A DNA stretch of 56,445 bases from Bradyrhizobium diversitatis (GTDB lineage: Bacteria; Pseudomonadota; Alphaproteobacteria; Rhizobiales; Xanthobacteraceae), in the NCBI RefSeq assembly GCF_016031635.1, contig NZ_JACEGD010000039.1, positions 1 through 56,445 on the forward strand, written 5' to 3'. Below are positions 17,817 through 26,222 of this stretch, piece by piece. Below the pieces are notes generated by a model. It did not search any database, had not been told where the DNA came from, and was given only the letters and a program-made list of their open reading frames with translations. How positions within the stretch are numbered: position 1 is the stretch's first letter; every line of letters begins with the position of its first letter. The position numbers were made by a program, and so were the translations under genes.

Positions 17817-19508
17817 TCAGGCCCAGTACCATTCGCGGATGTTCCAGCAGTTGATCGAGGTGTTGATGTTGGGACGAAAGCCTTGCAGCCCTTCCTTCAC
17901 GCCTTCGGCGATGAAGCCCTGGAACAGCGGCAGGATCGCAACGTCGTTGCGGATCAGCTTCTGCAGTTCGCCATAGGTCGTCTTGCGCTGGGCGAGATCG
18001 AACTGCCTGGCGCCGTCGGCGAGCAGGCGATCGGCTTCGGGATTCTTGTACTGATAGGTGTTGTAGCCGCGGCCGCCCTTGGCGGGAATGGCGCCGGAGC
18101 CGAAGCGCGGCGTCACGTCGGGGTCGCTGCCCAGCATGAAGTTGACGGAGACCAGTACCGAGTTGAACTTCGACTGCTGCCAGAAATCGCCCCAGATCAC
18201 GGCCGCCGGCATGTTGTTGACGCGCATCGCAGCGCCGATCGCGCGCCAGTCCTGGATCAGCAGCTGCTGGGTCTGCTCGCGCACCGCATTGCCCGACGTC
18301 GTCGAATTGGTGAATTCGAGCTTGACGCCGCCCTTCTCGCGTACGCCACCGGCGCCGCGGATCCATCCTGCCGCATCGAGCAGCGCGTTGGCCTTGGCGG
18401 GATCGTATTTGTGCTGCGGCAGTCCCTGCTGAAACGACCAGGCCTGCTGCGGCACGAAGCTCTCGGTCTGCGTCGGCAGGCCGTAATAGAGCGCATCGAT
18501 GATCGCCTGCTTGTTGATGGCGAGATAGAGCGCCTCGCGCACCGCACGGTCGGCGAAGGGACCGAACTCCAGATTGGGCGCGATGTGCTCCACCGAGGAG
18601 GTCGAGGAGACGAAGACCTTGCGGCCCTTCAGCGTCTTCGCCTCCTGCACGAAGTTCGGCAAGATGCCTTGCAGGCCGGTGTAATCGACCTGGCCGGTGC
18701 GGAACTGGGTGTAGAGCACGGTGAGGTCGGGAATGTACTTGAAGACCACGCGTTCGACGTAAGGTCCCTTGCCGTGATAGCCGGCGTGAGCATTGAGCAA
18801 TATGTGGTCGCCGGGCACGCGCTCGCCCCAGCGGAACGGTCCGGTGCCGACCGGCGCGTTGTGGAACGGCGAGGCGTTCGGATCGGACACCTTCTCCAGG
18901 ATGTGCTTCGGCACGATGAAGGTCAGCGATCCCAGGATCGACATGTAGGGCGAATAGGGAGCCTCCATTCGCCAGTGGATCTCATCGGGCGCGACGACCT
19001 TGATGTCCTTGACGAGGCTGTGGCCGACGCGGCTGCGCGCGCGGAAATTGGGATCGTTGATCAGCTCGAGCGAGAATTTCACGTCCTCGGCCGTGAACGG
19101 CGTGCCGTCATGCCATTTGACGTCGTTGCGCAGCTTGATCTTCCAGGTCAGGCCGTCGGCTGACAGGCCGCCATTCTCGATGGTCGGGACTTCGCGGGCG
19201 AGGTCGGGAACGAAATTGCCGGCGGGATCGATGAACCAGAGCAGCGAGAACACCTGCCACCAGACGCCCTGGTCGACCTCGATGCCCGGCATCAAGGGAT
19301 GAAAGACGGTTGGCTCCTGCGACAGCGCCGCGATCACCTGACCGCGCGGTTTGTCCGGCGGATTGGTGGGACGTTCGGTCTGCGCGAAGGCGCTGCCTGA
19401 AAGCGTCCACCCCGCCGCGGCTCCCGCACCGAGCTGGAAGAATTGACGGCGATTCGGAATGCCGAGATGCAGTGCCCCAACGCCGAGCTTGCCGGTGTCG
19501 CCTGCCAT
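17817..19508 (-). CDS. Peptide-type ABC transporter substrate-binding protein (Tat-exported)
   Basis: A 563-residue periplasmic solute-binding protein of family 5 (SBP_bac_5). The N-terminus has a twin-arginine signal (RRQFFQLGAGAAAGW at about residues 20-34) with cleavage expected after SAFA at about 42. Family marks include GLTWKIKLRNDVKWHDGTPF, TAEDVKFSLELINDP and the late DFWQQSKFNSVLVS region. The start at 19508 follows GGAGAG; a 19-codon upstream extension is rejected. It is the first gene of the operon and divergent from an XRE-cupin regulator, with candidate operators between. The ligand is unknown, since family 5 also binds opines, nickel and antibiotics. Confidence 0.94.
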   Translation of the reverse strand: MAGDTGKLGVGALHLGIPNRRQFFQLGAGAAAGWTLSGSAFAQTERPTNPPDKPRGQVIAALSQEPTVFHPLMPGIEVDQGVWWQVFSLLWFIDPAGNFVPDLAREVPTIENGGLSADGLTWKIKLRNDVKWHDGTPFTAEDVKFSLELINDPNFRARSRVGHSLVKDIKVVAPDEIHWRMEAPYSPYMSILGSLTFIVPKHILEKVSDPNASPFHNAPVGTGPFRWGERVPGDHILLNAHAGYHGKGPYVERVVFKYIPDLTVLYTQFRTGQVDYTGLQGILPNFVQEAKTLKGRKVFVSSTSSVEHIAPNLEFGPFADRAVREALYLAINKQAIIDALYYGLPTQTESFVPQQAWSFQQGLPQHKYDPAKANALLDAAGWIRGAGGVREKGGVKLEFTNSTTSGNAVREQTQQLLIQDWRAIGAAMRVNNMPAAVIWGDFWQQSKFNSVLVSVNFMLGSDPDVTPRFGSGAIPAKGGRGYNTYQYKNPEADRLLADGARQFDLAQRKTTYGELQKLIRNDVAILPLFQGFIAEGVKEGLQGFRPNINTSINCWNIREWYWA

Positions 19509-19582
19509 GACCACTCTCCGTTGTCGCACGCGGCACCGTCTCCCGCGCCCCCGAGACCCCGGCAAAAGGGACAGGAGTGGGC

Positions 19583-19628
19583 TTTAGTGCTTCTAAATTA
19601 TTGTGCCAAAATTTCATCACGACTAAAT
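19583..19628. promoter_or_regulatory. Candidate operators between transporter operon and XRE-cupin gene
   Basis: The 218-bp divergent intergenic region contains TTTAG-N5-CTAAA at 19583-19597 and a further CTAAAT at 19623-19628, in a locally AT-rich patch. Symmetric half-sites of this size suit a dimeric XRE-type repressor. Autoregulation and control of the transporter operon are inferred from position only. Confidence 0.35.
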
Positions 19629-19726
19629 ACAGCTGTCAATCGGATTGCTAGTATGCGCAATCTTTTCACTCTGACTGACGCTCCGACCGGTGCGGTCGCG
19701 GGCAGATGATGCATTGGGAGAGCGAC

Positions 19727-20368
19727 ATGGACGGTCGCGGCGGCACGAACGGCCCCAAGGATCTCGCGACGGCCGAGCCCGATGACGCGGTCGACCAGCG
19801 CCTGGGTGAAACCGTGCGGCTGCTGCGGCAGCGCGCCGGCCTCTCGATCCAGGACGTCGCCAACAAGACCGGCCTCTCCACCGGCATGATCAGCCAGCTC
19901 GAACGCGCGCGCGCCATGCCGTCGATCCGCACGCTGCGCCTGCTCAGCATCGCGCTCGACGTTCCCATCTCCTATTTCTTTGAGAGCAGCGATCCCGCCG
20001 ACGTGCCGCGCTACATCGTGCGCAAGACCAACCGGCGGCTGCTGCGCCTCACCGCCAGCGGTGTCGTCAAGGAAGCACTGACCCCGGAAGGCAAAGGCCA
20101 GCTCGAGCTCTACGAGCTCACGCTCAATCCCGGCGCCTCCTCCGGCACGGACTTCCTGCAGCACACCGGCGAGAAGGCGGGCTACATCCTCTCGGGCAGC
20201 CTGCGGCTGTGGCTCGACAACCAGGCTCATCTGCTGGAGGCCGGCGACAGCTTTCGTTTTCCGAGCATTGTGCCGCACATGTTCGACAACCCGACTCAGC
20301 AGGTGGCGCGCGTGATCTGGGTGACGACGCTGCGCGAAGATCGTGGGGCGAAATCGCAAGATCGGTAA
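19727..20368 (+). CDS. XRE-family regulator with C-terminal cupin domain
   Basis: A 213-residue transcription factor of the PuuR/cupin-XRE type. Residues about 22-80 form the HTH (GETVRLLRQRAGLSIQDVAN, then TGLSTGMISQLERARAMPSI), and residues about 125-205 a cupin sensor (HTGEKAGYILSGSLRLWLDN and DSFRFPSIVPHMFDNPT). The start at 19727 follows GGGAG; an in-frame ATG at 19706 is less likely. It is divergent from the ABC importer, so it probably represses that operon until a small ligand binds the cupin. Its stop lies one base from the stop of the convergent AraC gene. Confidence 0.93.
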   Translation: MDGRGGTNGPKDLATAEPDDAVDQRLGETVRLLRQRAGLSIQDVANKTGLSTGMISQLERARAMPSIRTLRLLSIALDVPISYFFESSDPADVPRYIVRKTNRRLLRLTASGVVKEALTPEGKGQLELYELTLNPGASSGTDFLQHTGEKAGYILSGSLRLWLDNQAHLLEAGDSFRFPSIVPHMFDNPTQQVARVIWVTTLREDRGAKSQDR

Positions 20369-20369
20369 G

Positions 20370-21395
20370 TCAGCTCATCCTTCGCCGCAGCGTTGCCGAT
20401 GGCGTCTCGCCGAATTTTTCGCGGTAAGCGCCGGCCATGCGGCCGAGATGGGTGAAGCCGAGATCGAAGGCGAGATCGGTGATGGAGACACCGGCGGAAG
20501 CCTGCGCGAGGCGGGAGTGGAGGCGGGCGAGCCGCATGTCGAGCAGCATCTGCGAAATGGACACGCCGAAGTGACGGCGGAAGCCGAGCTGGAGCGCGCG
20601 GATGCCGATGCCGGACACGCAGGCGAGCTCCTCGAGATCGAGCGGCTCGCCGGCATTGTCCGCCAGATGGTCGCGCGCGGCGCGGAGCGCACGCGGCAGG
20701 CGCTCGGCCTGCCCCGAGAACGTCCGGATCGCATCCGACAGGCCATGCCGCTGCCTGTTGAGGAGATGATCGAGTAGCAGTTCGCGCCAATCGGCCATCG
20801 CGGCCGGCGAAAGCCTTCCCGATGGCCCGAGACGCTCGGCAAGCGTCATCAGCCCGGCGAGGCTGGTCTGCAAGGCCCGCCCGGACGGCGCCTCCAGGTC
20901 GATTGCGGGATCGAACTCGACCACTCCGGTCGCCCTGCCCGACAGCGCCGCAGCGCGCTGCTCGACCAGGCGGCGGTCGAGCAGCAGGATCGCTTGCGCG
21001 CAGTCAGCCCAGATCATCCGGGTCGGGACGGTCGGCGACAGCAGCGACGCCATCCGGTCCGGCGCGACGTCGAGCTCGCTGACGCCGGCACGAATGCGGG
21101 CGGAGCCCGCAAGCGGGACCTGCACCAGGAAGAAGCGCTCGAGGCAGCCGGGATCGATGCCGACCGATCCGCCATAGGCGACGTAGTTGATGGAGAAGCC
21201 GTCGAAATCAGCGCAATTATGCCGGGCGGAGAAGCCGTCCGCCCGCGTCTGCGCCGGCTTGAGATCGTGAGGGCAAAAGATACGCCCGATCTGCTCGGCC
21301 GCCTCGTCGACATCATCCGTGGTGACGCGGGCGAAGGCCGCAAGCCGCTCGGCTGCGGGCGCCATCGCGTTCGTTTCCAGCACGGCTGCGGACAT
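20370..21395 (-). CDS. AraC-family transcriptional regulator
   Basis: A 341-residue regulator with the usual order. Residues about 30-210 form an AraC-binding-like sensor of the type seen in XylS/FeaR relatives (FSINYVAYGGSVGIDPGCLE, then FFLVQVPLAGSARI). The C-terminal 100 residues hold two HTH units (EPLDLEELACVSGIGIRALQ and VSITDLAFDLGFTHLGRMAG, then YREKFGETPSATLRRR). It is divergent from the cupin gene at 21583, across 187 bp that contain TATAAT near 21431. It may control the cupin and monooxygenase genes; the inducer is unknown. Confidence 0.93.
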   Translation of the reverse strand: MSAAVLETNAMAPAAERLAAFARVTTDDVDEAAEQIGRIFCPHDLKPAQTRADGFSARHNCADFDGFSINYVAYGGSVGIDPGCLERFFLVQVPLAGSARIRAGVSELDVAPDRMASLLSPTVPTRMIWADCAQAILLLDRRLVEQRAAALSGRATGVVEFDPAIDLEAPSGRALQTSLAGLMTLAERLGPSGRLSPAAMADWRELLLDHLLNRQRHGLSDAIRTFSGQAERLPRALRAARDHLADNAGEPLDLEELACVSGIGIRALQLGFRRHFGVSISQMLLDMRLARLHSRLAQASAGVSITDLAFDLGFTHLGRMAGAYREKFGETPSATLRRRMS

Positions 21396-21582
21396 CGTCG
21401 ACCACGCTTCGCGTCACGGATTGCTTTAAGCCTATAATAGTTCATCAGACGCGAAAAGGGGTGCGCCATGAAATCGCCCGTGCTGCATGGCAACAGCCGT
21501 ATCCGGATTCGTTTAGCGGATAGACAAGCGGCCCCTGGCTGGTCGACGCTCCGTCCCCGCCGGTATCCATGAGGAGGTGAGC

Positions 21583-22032
21583 ATGACTGCACTCGAAAAG
21601 GGCATTACTGCAAACGGCACGGGCTATGGCGGGAAGAGCTGGAATATCCTGGGCCAGGTCTATTTCCCCAAGGCCGTCACCGACTCCACCTTCGCTTTCG
21701 AGACCAACAGCGATCCCGGCCAGTTCGTGCCGGTGCACATCCACCCGACCCAGGATGAATTCATCCTGGTGCAGGAAGGCACGCTCGACCTCAAGCTCGA
21801 CGGCCAATGGGTCAAGGCACATGCCGGCGACCTCGTCCGCATGCCGCGCGGCATCCCCCACGGCTATTTCAACAAATCCGATAAGCCGTGCCGCGCGCTG
21901 TTCTGGGTCTCGCCGATGCAGAAGCTGGAGGCGCTGTTCAACCAGCTGCACAATCTGACCGACCCGGCCGAGGTCGTGCGCATCTCCGCGCTGCACGAGG
22001 TCGACTTCCTGCCGCCCGAGGCCAACGACTAA
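21583..22032 (+). CDS. Cupin-domain protein (quercetin dioxygenase-like fold)
   Basis: A 149-residue single-domain cupin. The metal-binding motifs are HIHPTQDEFILVQEG (His-His-Glu) and the distal MPRGIPHGYFNKSDK with its histidine, so an Fe, Mn or Zn site is expected. ATG at 21583 is preceded by GAGGAGG at 21571-21577, an excellent ribosome binding site. The enzyme may be a small dioxygenase, isomerase or sensor; the sequence does not decide. It is followed by a perfect hairpin (22031-22051) and divergent from an AraC regulator. Confidence 0.88.
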   Translation: MTALEKGITANGTGYGGKSWNILGQVYFPKAVTDSTFAFETNSDPGQFVPVHIHPTQDEFILVQEGTLDLKLDGQWVKAHAGDLVRMPRGIPHGYFNKSDKPCRALFWVSPMQKLEALFNQLHNLTDPAEVVRISALHEVDFLPPEAND

Positions 22033-22110
22033 AGCGCGATCATCGCGCTTTAGGTTGTTGTTTTAGCATGATCTTTCCGGAAAACCGCTACACACTTTTC
22101 CGGATCATGC
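22031..22110 (+). repeat. Two-hairpin dispersed repeat (GCATGATC..TTCCGG family), copy 1
   Basis: The perfect palindrome AAAGCGCGATC/ATCGCGCTTT at 22031-22051 overlaps the cupin stop codon. It is followed at 22066-22110 by arms GCATGATCTTTCCGGAAAA and TTTTCCGGATCATGC. A second copy in the same orientation is at 52877-52975. The first hairpin may double as a terminator or mRNA-stabilising structure for the cupin gene. Confidence 0.8.
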
Positions 22111-22218
22111 TTGAGGCGACCCGCCTTCTCGTCCACTTTCATCTGCTTGCAGTTCGGCCGGCCGCGCCTTGCGGCCGAACGTGGCCGCTTGCGCACCAAA
22201 CACACATCGAGCAATCCC

Positions 22219-23712
22219 ATGGTCAGCCCAAAACATGTCTGCGTGATCGGCGCCGGCGTCTCCGGCCTTGCCGCCGCCAAAGCATTCTCCACCCGCGGCC
22301 ACCGCGTCACGATCGTCGAGCGCAGCTCGGATCTCGGCGGCGTCTGGGCGCCGGCACGCTCCTATCCTGACGTACAGACGCAGAGCCCGAAGGAGCTCTA
22401 CCGCTACACCGACCGCGCCATGCCGGAGGCCTATCCGGAGTGGCCGACCGGGCCGCAGGTCCATGCCTATCTCGCCGACTACGCGAAGAGCTTCGGTCTC
22501 GACCGCATGCTGCGGCTCGACACCGAGGTTACCGGCATGGCGCGCCGCGCCGGCGGCAGACCGGTCTGGACACTCGCGCTGAAGAACAGCGACGGCGCGA
22601 CGACCAGCGAAGATTTCGATTTCGTCGCGATCTGCACCGGGCAGTTCAACGAGCCGCGCGAGCTGCATTGCCCCGGCGAGGACGGCTTTCTGGCGCAGGG
22701 CGGCCAGGTCCTGCACTCGTCGAAATACGGCGATCCGACGCTGGCGAAGGGACGCCGCGTCGTCGTGCTCGGCGGCTCGAAGTCCGCAACCGACATCGCC
22801 GTGAACGCGGTGAAATCGGGCGCGCGCGAGGTCACGATCGTGATGCGTGAGCCGGTGTGGCGCATTCCCTATTTCATCGGCGGCCTCGTGAACTTCAAAC
22901 GCATCCTCTACATCCGCGCGCAGGAGGAGATGTTTCCGGGCTGGGGCATCGGCGCGATGGGGCGACTCGCGCACCGCCTCGCCGCGCCGCTGGTCTGGGC
23001 CAACTGGCGCGGGCTGGAGAGCCTGTTGAAGGTCCAGCTCAAGCTGAAGCAATGCAAAATGGTGCCGAACGAGCGGATCGAGGACGGCATCAACTGCTCG
23101 GTGCCGATCGCGACGCCGGGCTTCTATCCCATGGTCGCCGACGGCCGCATCAAGGCGGTGTTCGGCACGTTCGACCATTATGAAGGCGACAGCATCGTGA
23201 TGAGCGGCGGCGAGCGCGTCGGTGCCGACGTTGCGGTGCTCGCGATCGGCTACAAGCTCGGCGTGCCGTTCCTTCCCGAGGCTTACAGGCAGAAGCTGGT
23301 CGATGCCGACGGACAATACCGGCTCTATCGCCTGATCGCCAATCCCGATCTGCCTGAGCTCGGTTTCGTCGGCTTCAACTCGTCGTTCTGCACCGTGCTC
23401 TGCGCCGACCTCGCCGCCAACTGGCTGGTGCGCTATGCCGACGGCCAGCTCGCCAACCAGCCGACGGCGCAGGCGATGCGCGACAACATCGAGATGATGC
23501 TGCACTTCAAGCGCGTCGAGCGGCCGGCCGCGGGCGTCTATGGCGGCTTGTGCGTCGCGCCTTATCACTACCGTCATTTCGACGAGCTGATGGCCGACAT
23601 CGGCGCGAAGAACCAGAAGCGCGGCGGGCTCGCCGGGCGCTTCTCGCCGCCGGACGCCGATGAATATGCCAAGTTCCTGGCTTCCGCGCCGGAGTATCCG
23701 GTGACGGCGTGA
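22219..23712 (+). CDS. Flavin-containing monooxygenase-like NAD(P)/FAD protein
   Basis: A 497-residue flavoprotein of the FMO/Baeyer-Villiger class, predicted to use NADPH and O2 to oxygenate a substrate. The FAD motif VIGAGVSGLAAAKAFSTRGH is at residues 9-28 and is followed by ERSSDLGGVWAPARSYPDVQ, as in FMOs. The NADP motif VVLGGSKSATDIAVNAV lies in the middle. The BVMO/FMO fingerprint is only partial (GQVLHSSKYGD). The start at 22219 is the ATG directly before the FAD motif; the frame upstream crosses a repeat. The substrate is unknown. Confidence 0.88.
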   Translation: MVSPKHVCVIGAGVSGLAAAKAFSTRGHRVTIVERSSDLGGVWAPARSYPDVQTQSPKELYRYTDRAMPEAYPEWPTGPQVHAYLADYAKSFGLDRMLRLDTEVTGMARRAGGRPVWTLALKNSDGATTSEDFDFVAICTGQFNEPRELHCPGEDGFLAQGGQVLHSSKYGDPTLAKGRRVVVLGGSKSATDIAVNAVKSGAREVTIVMREPVWRIPYFIGGLVNFKRILYIRAQEEMFPGWGIGAMGRLAHRLAAPLVWANWRGLESLLKVQLKLKQCKMVPNERIEDGINCSVPIATPGFYPMVADGRIKAVFGTFDHYEGDSIVMSGGERVGADVAVLAIGYKLGVPFLPEAYRQKLVDADGQYRLYRLIANPDLPELGFVGFNSSFCTVLCADLAANWLVRYADGQLANQPTAQAMRDNIEMMLHFKRVERPAAGVYGGLCVAPYHYRHFDELMADIGAKNQKRGGLAGRFSPPDADEYAKFLASAPEYPVTA

Positions 23713-23811
23713 CGGCTGGCGGGTTGGCATCGACCCGAACTCGCGGCTCGCCAGACCAGCCCGTATTGCCTACGATTCCGGCTGCCGAATCGGCCAGCCC
23801 GGGAGCACGCG

Positions 23812-24882
23812 ATGGAACCAAGACGTCACGCTGCCGCGATTGTCGCCGTGCTTGCCCTGCTTCTCGCGGCGCCTGCCATGGGACAGGGCGCGCTCACGAC
23901 CAGGCAAGCGGAGGCACTTGCCGCCTATGATCGCGCGCTCGGCGATTTCAAATCCATCCTCGCCGAGCGACGGCGCCAGATCGAAGCGAAGCAGCCGCTG
24001 CCGAACCTGCCGGGACAGGCGCTCTACCTCGCGCGCGTCGCCGTCATCAGCAGCTACAAGGACCTCACCGACGCGATGCCGTCGCGGATCGGCCGTCCCA
24101 ACAAGTTCGAGATTCCACCGGCCTATTTCGATGCCGACATCGAGCCGCTGGTCGACGAATATGGAAAGCTGTTCGACGTCATGGAGGCACCGCCTGCCAG
24201 CGCGCAGAACTCGCCAACGCCCTGCAAGGACGTGGTCGATCTCGCCGTTGCGATCGCGCGCACCAAGGGGCTGGCGCCTGAACATGCCGAGACTGCGGGC
24301 CGCATCAGCCTCGGGCTGTTCTTTGCGGAGACCAATGGCAAGCAGAACGTCCGCAACGCGCGCTCGAACACCTATATGGGCAGCTTCCAGACCGGCCCCT
24401 CGGAGGACCGCAACGGCAGCAGGAAATGGGAGAAGATCAAGGGCGACGTCGCTGCGATCGACCCGGGCTTGAGTGCGCGGGACGACAGGGAGGAGGCCCG
24501 CGCCCGCGGCACCGATCAGCGCTTCAACCACTGGACCAATGTCCGCAACGGCCTGATGAATGCGCACGCAGATATCTTCCGCGAGATCCCGGGCATCGTG
24601 AAGACACTGCCTGACCCGATCGACCAGATGAAGCTGTTCGAGCTGATCCAGATCGTGCCGACCCCGACCAGGTCCGCGCTCAAATCGGGCGATCTCCTGA
24701 ACTACAGGGTCTCCAGCCCCACGATCATGAAGCACCTGCGCAACAACAGCATCTTTGCCTTCGGACAGGCCGACCGGGCGCGCAGCTCGGCAAGCTACCG
24801 CGAGATCCTCGCTGCCATGTGGCTGTTCAACCGGAAGTTCGAGCGCGCGATGGCGAAATATGCGGAGATCAGACCGCGCTGA
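23812..24882 (+). CDS. Secreted protein of unknown function, possibly lysozyme-like
   Basis: A 356-residue protein with a signal peptide (hydrophobic residues 8-24, cleavage near MGQG). I do not recognise the family. The centre reads ISLGLFFAETNGKQNVRNAR (Glu173), followed by NTYMGSFQTG at residues 187-195. A helix-borne Glu followed by a G-x-F/M-Q turn recalls lytic transglycosylases, but the full signature is absent. Two hydrophobic segments near LALLLAAPA and ISLGLFF are the only ones. It is divided from its plus-strand neighbours by about 100 bp and 70 bp. Confidence 0.7.
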   Translation: MEPRRHAAAIVAVLALLLAAPAMGQGALTTRQAEALAAYDRALGDFKSILAERRRQIEAKQPLPNLPGQALYLARVAVISSYKDLTDAMPSRIGRPNKFEIPPAYFDADIEPLVDEYGKLFDVMEAPPASAQNSPTPCKDVVDLAVAIARTKGLAPEHAETAGRISLGLFFAETNGKQNVRNARSNTYMGSFQTGPSEDRNGSRKWEKIKGDVAAIDPGLSARDDREEARARGTDQRFNHWTNVRNGLMNAHADIFREIPGIVKTLPDPIDQMKLFELIQIVPTPTRSALKSGDLLNYRVSSPTIMKHLRNNSIFAFGQADRARSSASYREILAAMWLFNRKFERAMAKYAEIRPR

Positions 24883-24951
24883 TGGATCGGTTGCAACCGC
24901 CGGTGGAAATTGTAGTCTCGCGACCTCATCGGCGACACGGGACCCCGGTTC

Positions 24952-25947
24952 ATGCGCGTTCTCATTCTCGGCGGCAGCCAGTTTCTGGGGCGCGCGATCG
25001 CAAGCCATGCCTGCGCCAGGGGTCACGACGTGACCTGCGCAGCGCGCGGACTTGCGGGGCCGATCACCGCGGGCGCGCGCTTCGTACGGATCGACCGCGA
25101 CGTCGCCGACGGTCTTGCGCCGCTCGCGGGCGAGACATTCGACGCCGTGGTCGATGTCTCGCGTCATCCCGGTCAGGTCAGCCGCGCGGTCGCCGCGCTG
25201 AAGCGGCCGGGCGTGCATTGGATCTTCATATCGACGATCAGTGTGTATGCGGACAACCGCATTCCGGGGCAACGCGCCGACACCGCGCCGCTGCGCGAGC
25301 CCAGTTCAGCGGAGATCGAGCACAGCACCGACGCGATCTACGGCGCCGCCAAGGTCGCCTGCGAACAAGCGGTCGGCAACGACGCCTTCATCTGCCGGGC
25401 CGGCCTCATCGCCGGGCCGGAAGACCCGACCGGGCGGTTCGCCTACTGGCCGGCGCGGCTGGCGCGCGGCGGCGAGGTGCTGGCGCCGGGATCGCCGGAG
25501 GACGCCGTCCAGTTCATCGACGTGCGTGATCTCGCGCAATGGATCGTGCGTGCGGCAGAGATTCGCCTCACCGGAATCTATGATGGGATCGGGCCAATTC
25601 GCACACGCGGCGAATTCCTGGCCGAGTGCGCATCCGCGCTGAACGCGTCATGCACCTTCACCTGGGTCGATCGCGCCTTTCTGGATGCGCATGACGTGCG
25701 GCGCTGGGCAGGTCCGCGGTCATTGCCGATGTGGCTGCCCCTGCCCGACTTCGCCGGATTCCTGACACGCGACACCTCGCCGGCGCGCGCGGCCGGACTG
25801 ATCGCGCGACCGGTCGCGGTCACCGCGCGCGACACGCTTGATTGGCTCAACGCCAGCAACGGCCCGGTCATCGGGCTTACCGCCGATGAGGAGCGGGACG
25901 TGCTTGCGGCCTGGCATGCGCAAGGGGCGGCTGCGACCCGGATCTAG
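24952..25947 (+). CDS. NAD-dependent epimerase/dehydratase family protein
   Basis: A 331-residue extended short-chain dehydrogenase. The NAD motif ILGGSQFLGRAIASHA (G-x-x-x-F-L-G) begins at residue 5. ISTISVYADNR supplies the Ser/Thr region, and IYGAAKVACEQAV carries the catalytic Y-x-x-x-K. VQFIDVRDLAQWIV is the usual conserved strand-helix of sugar-nucleotide reductases. The GGSQFLG variant of the glycine motif and the TRGEFLAEC segment resemble reductase-type members. The substrate is unknown. It is monocistronic as far as can be seen. Confidence 0.88.
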   Translation: MRVLILGGSQFLGRAIASHACARGHDVTCAARGLAGPITAGARFVRIDRDVADGLAPLAGETFDAVVDVSRHPGQVSRAVAALKRPGVHWIFISTISVYADNRIPGQRADTAPLREPSSAEIEHSTDAIYGAAKVACEQAVGNDAFICRAGLIAGPEDPTGRFAYWPARLARGGEVLAPGSPEDAVQFIDVRDLAQWIVRAAEIRLTGIYDGIGPIRTRGEFLAECASALNASCTFTWVDRAFLDAHDVRRWAGPRSLPMWLPLPDFAGFLTRDTSPARAAGLIARPVAVTARDTLDWLNASNGPVIGLTADEERDVLAAWHAQGAAATRI

Positions 25948-26222
25948 CCCCATCGCGCTGACGTAGCATTCCGTCCCGATGGATGAGTCAGGCCCACTAT
26001 TGTCGTGGGCCTTGCGCAGCGTGCCGTTGGTCGCGGTCGCGCCTTTGATGCAATTGTGGTCGATCGTGCACCCAGTGCGAAGCGGCCCGTGACGACAAAT
26101 CTGCCAAAGTCCACATTGCACCTTGCACTGCAAGGCCGGTGACCGCCATGGCTATGGTGTTCCACGGCCAGTCATTTGTTGCTAGCCTGCCGCACCGACA
26201 GACACTCATCGGGGACCACCGA
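25948..26222. other. Intergenic stretch upstream of the RND operon
   Basis: About 275 bases. A minus-strand frame (about 25957-26133) reads CTIDHNCIKGATATNGTLRK, which may be a remnant of a small secreted protein, but it runs into the epimerase gene antisense and has no start signal that I trust. The promoter of the efflux genes should lie here, but I see no clear -35/-10 pair. Confidence 0.4.

Noticed and set aside
17094..19163. 689-codon plus-strand open frame
   Set aside because: It lies antisense to the DppB-like permease and substrate-binding protein genes. Its composition (His/Arg/Asp-rich) is that of a GC-rich shadow frame.
22105..23730. 541-codon minus-strand frame
   Set aside because: It is the antisense shadow of the flavin monooxygenase, with no recognisable motif.
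25957..26133. Minus-strand small cysteine-containing frame
   Set aside because: It continues antisense into the epimerase gene and has no trusted start signal. It could be a gene remnant but support is too weak.
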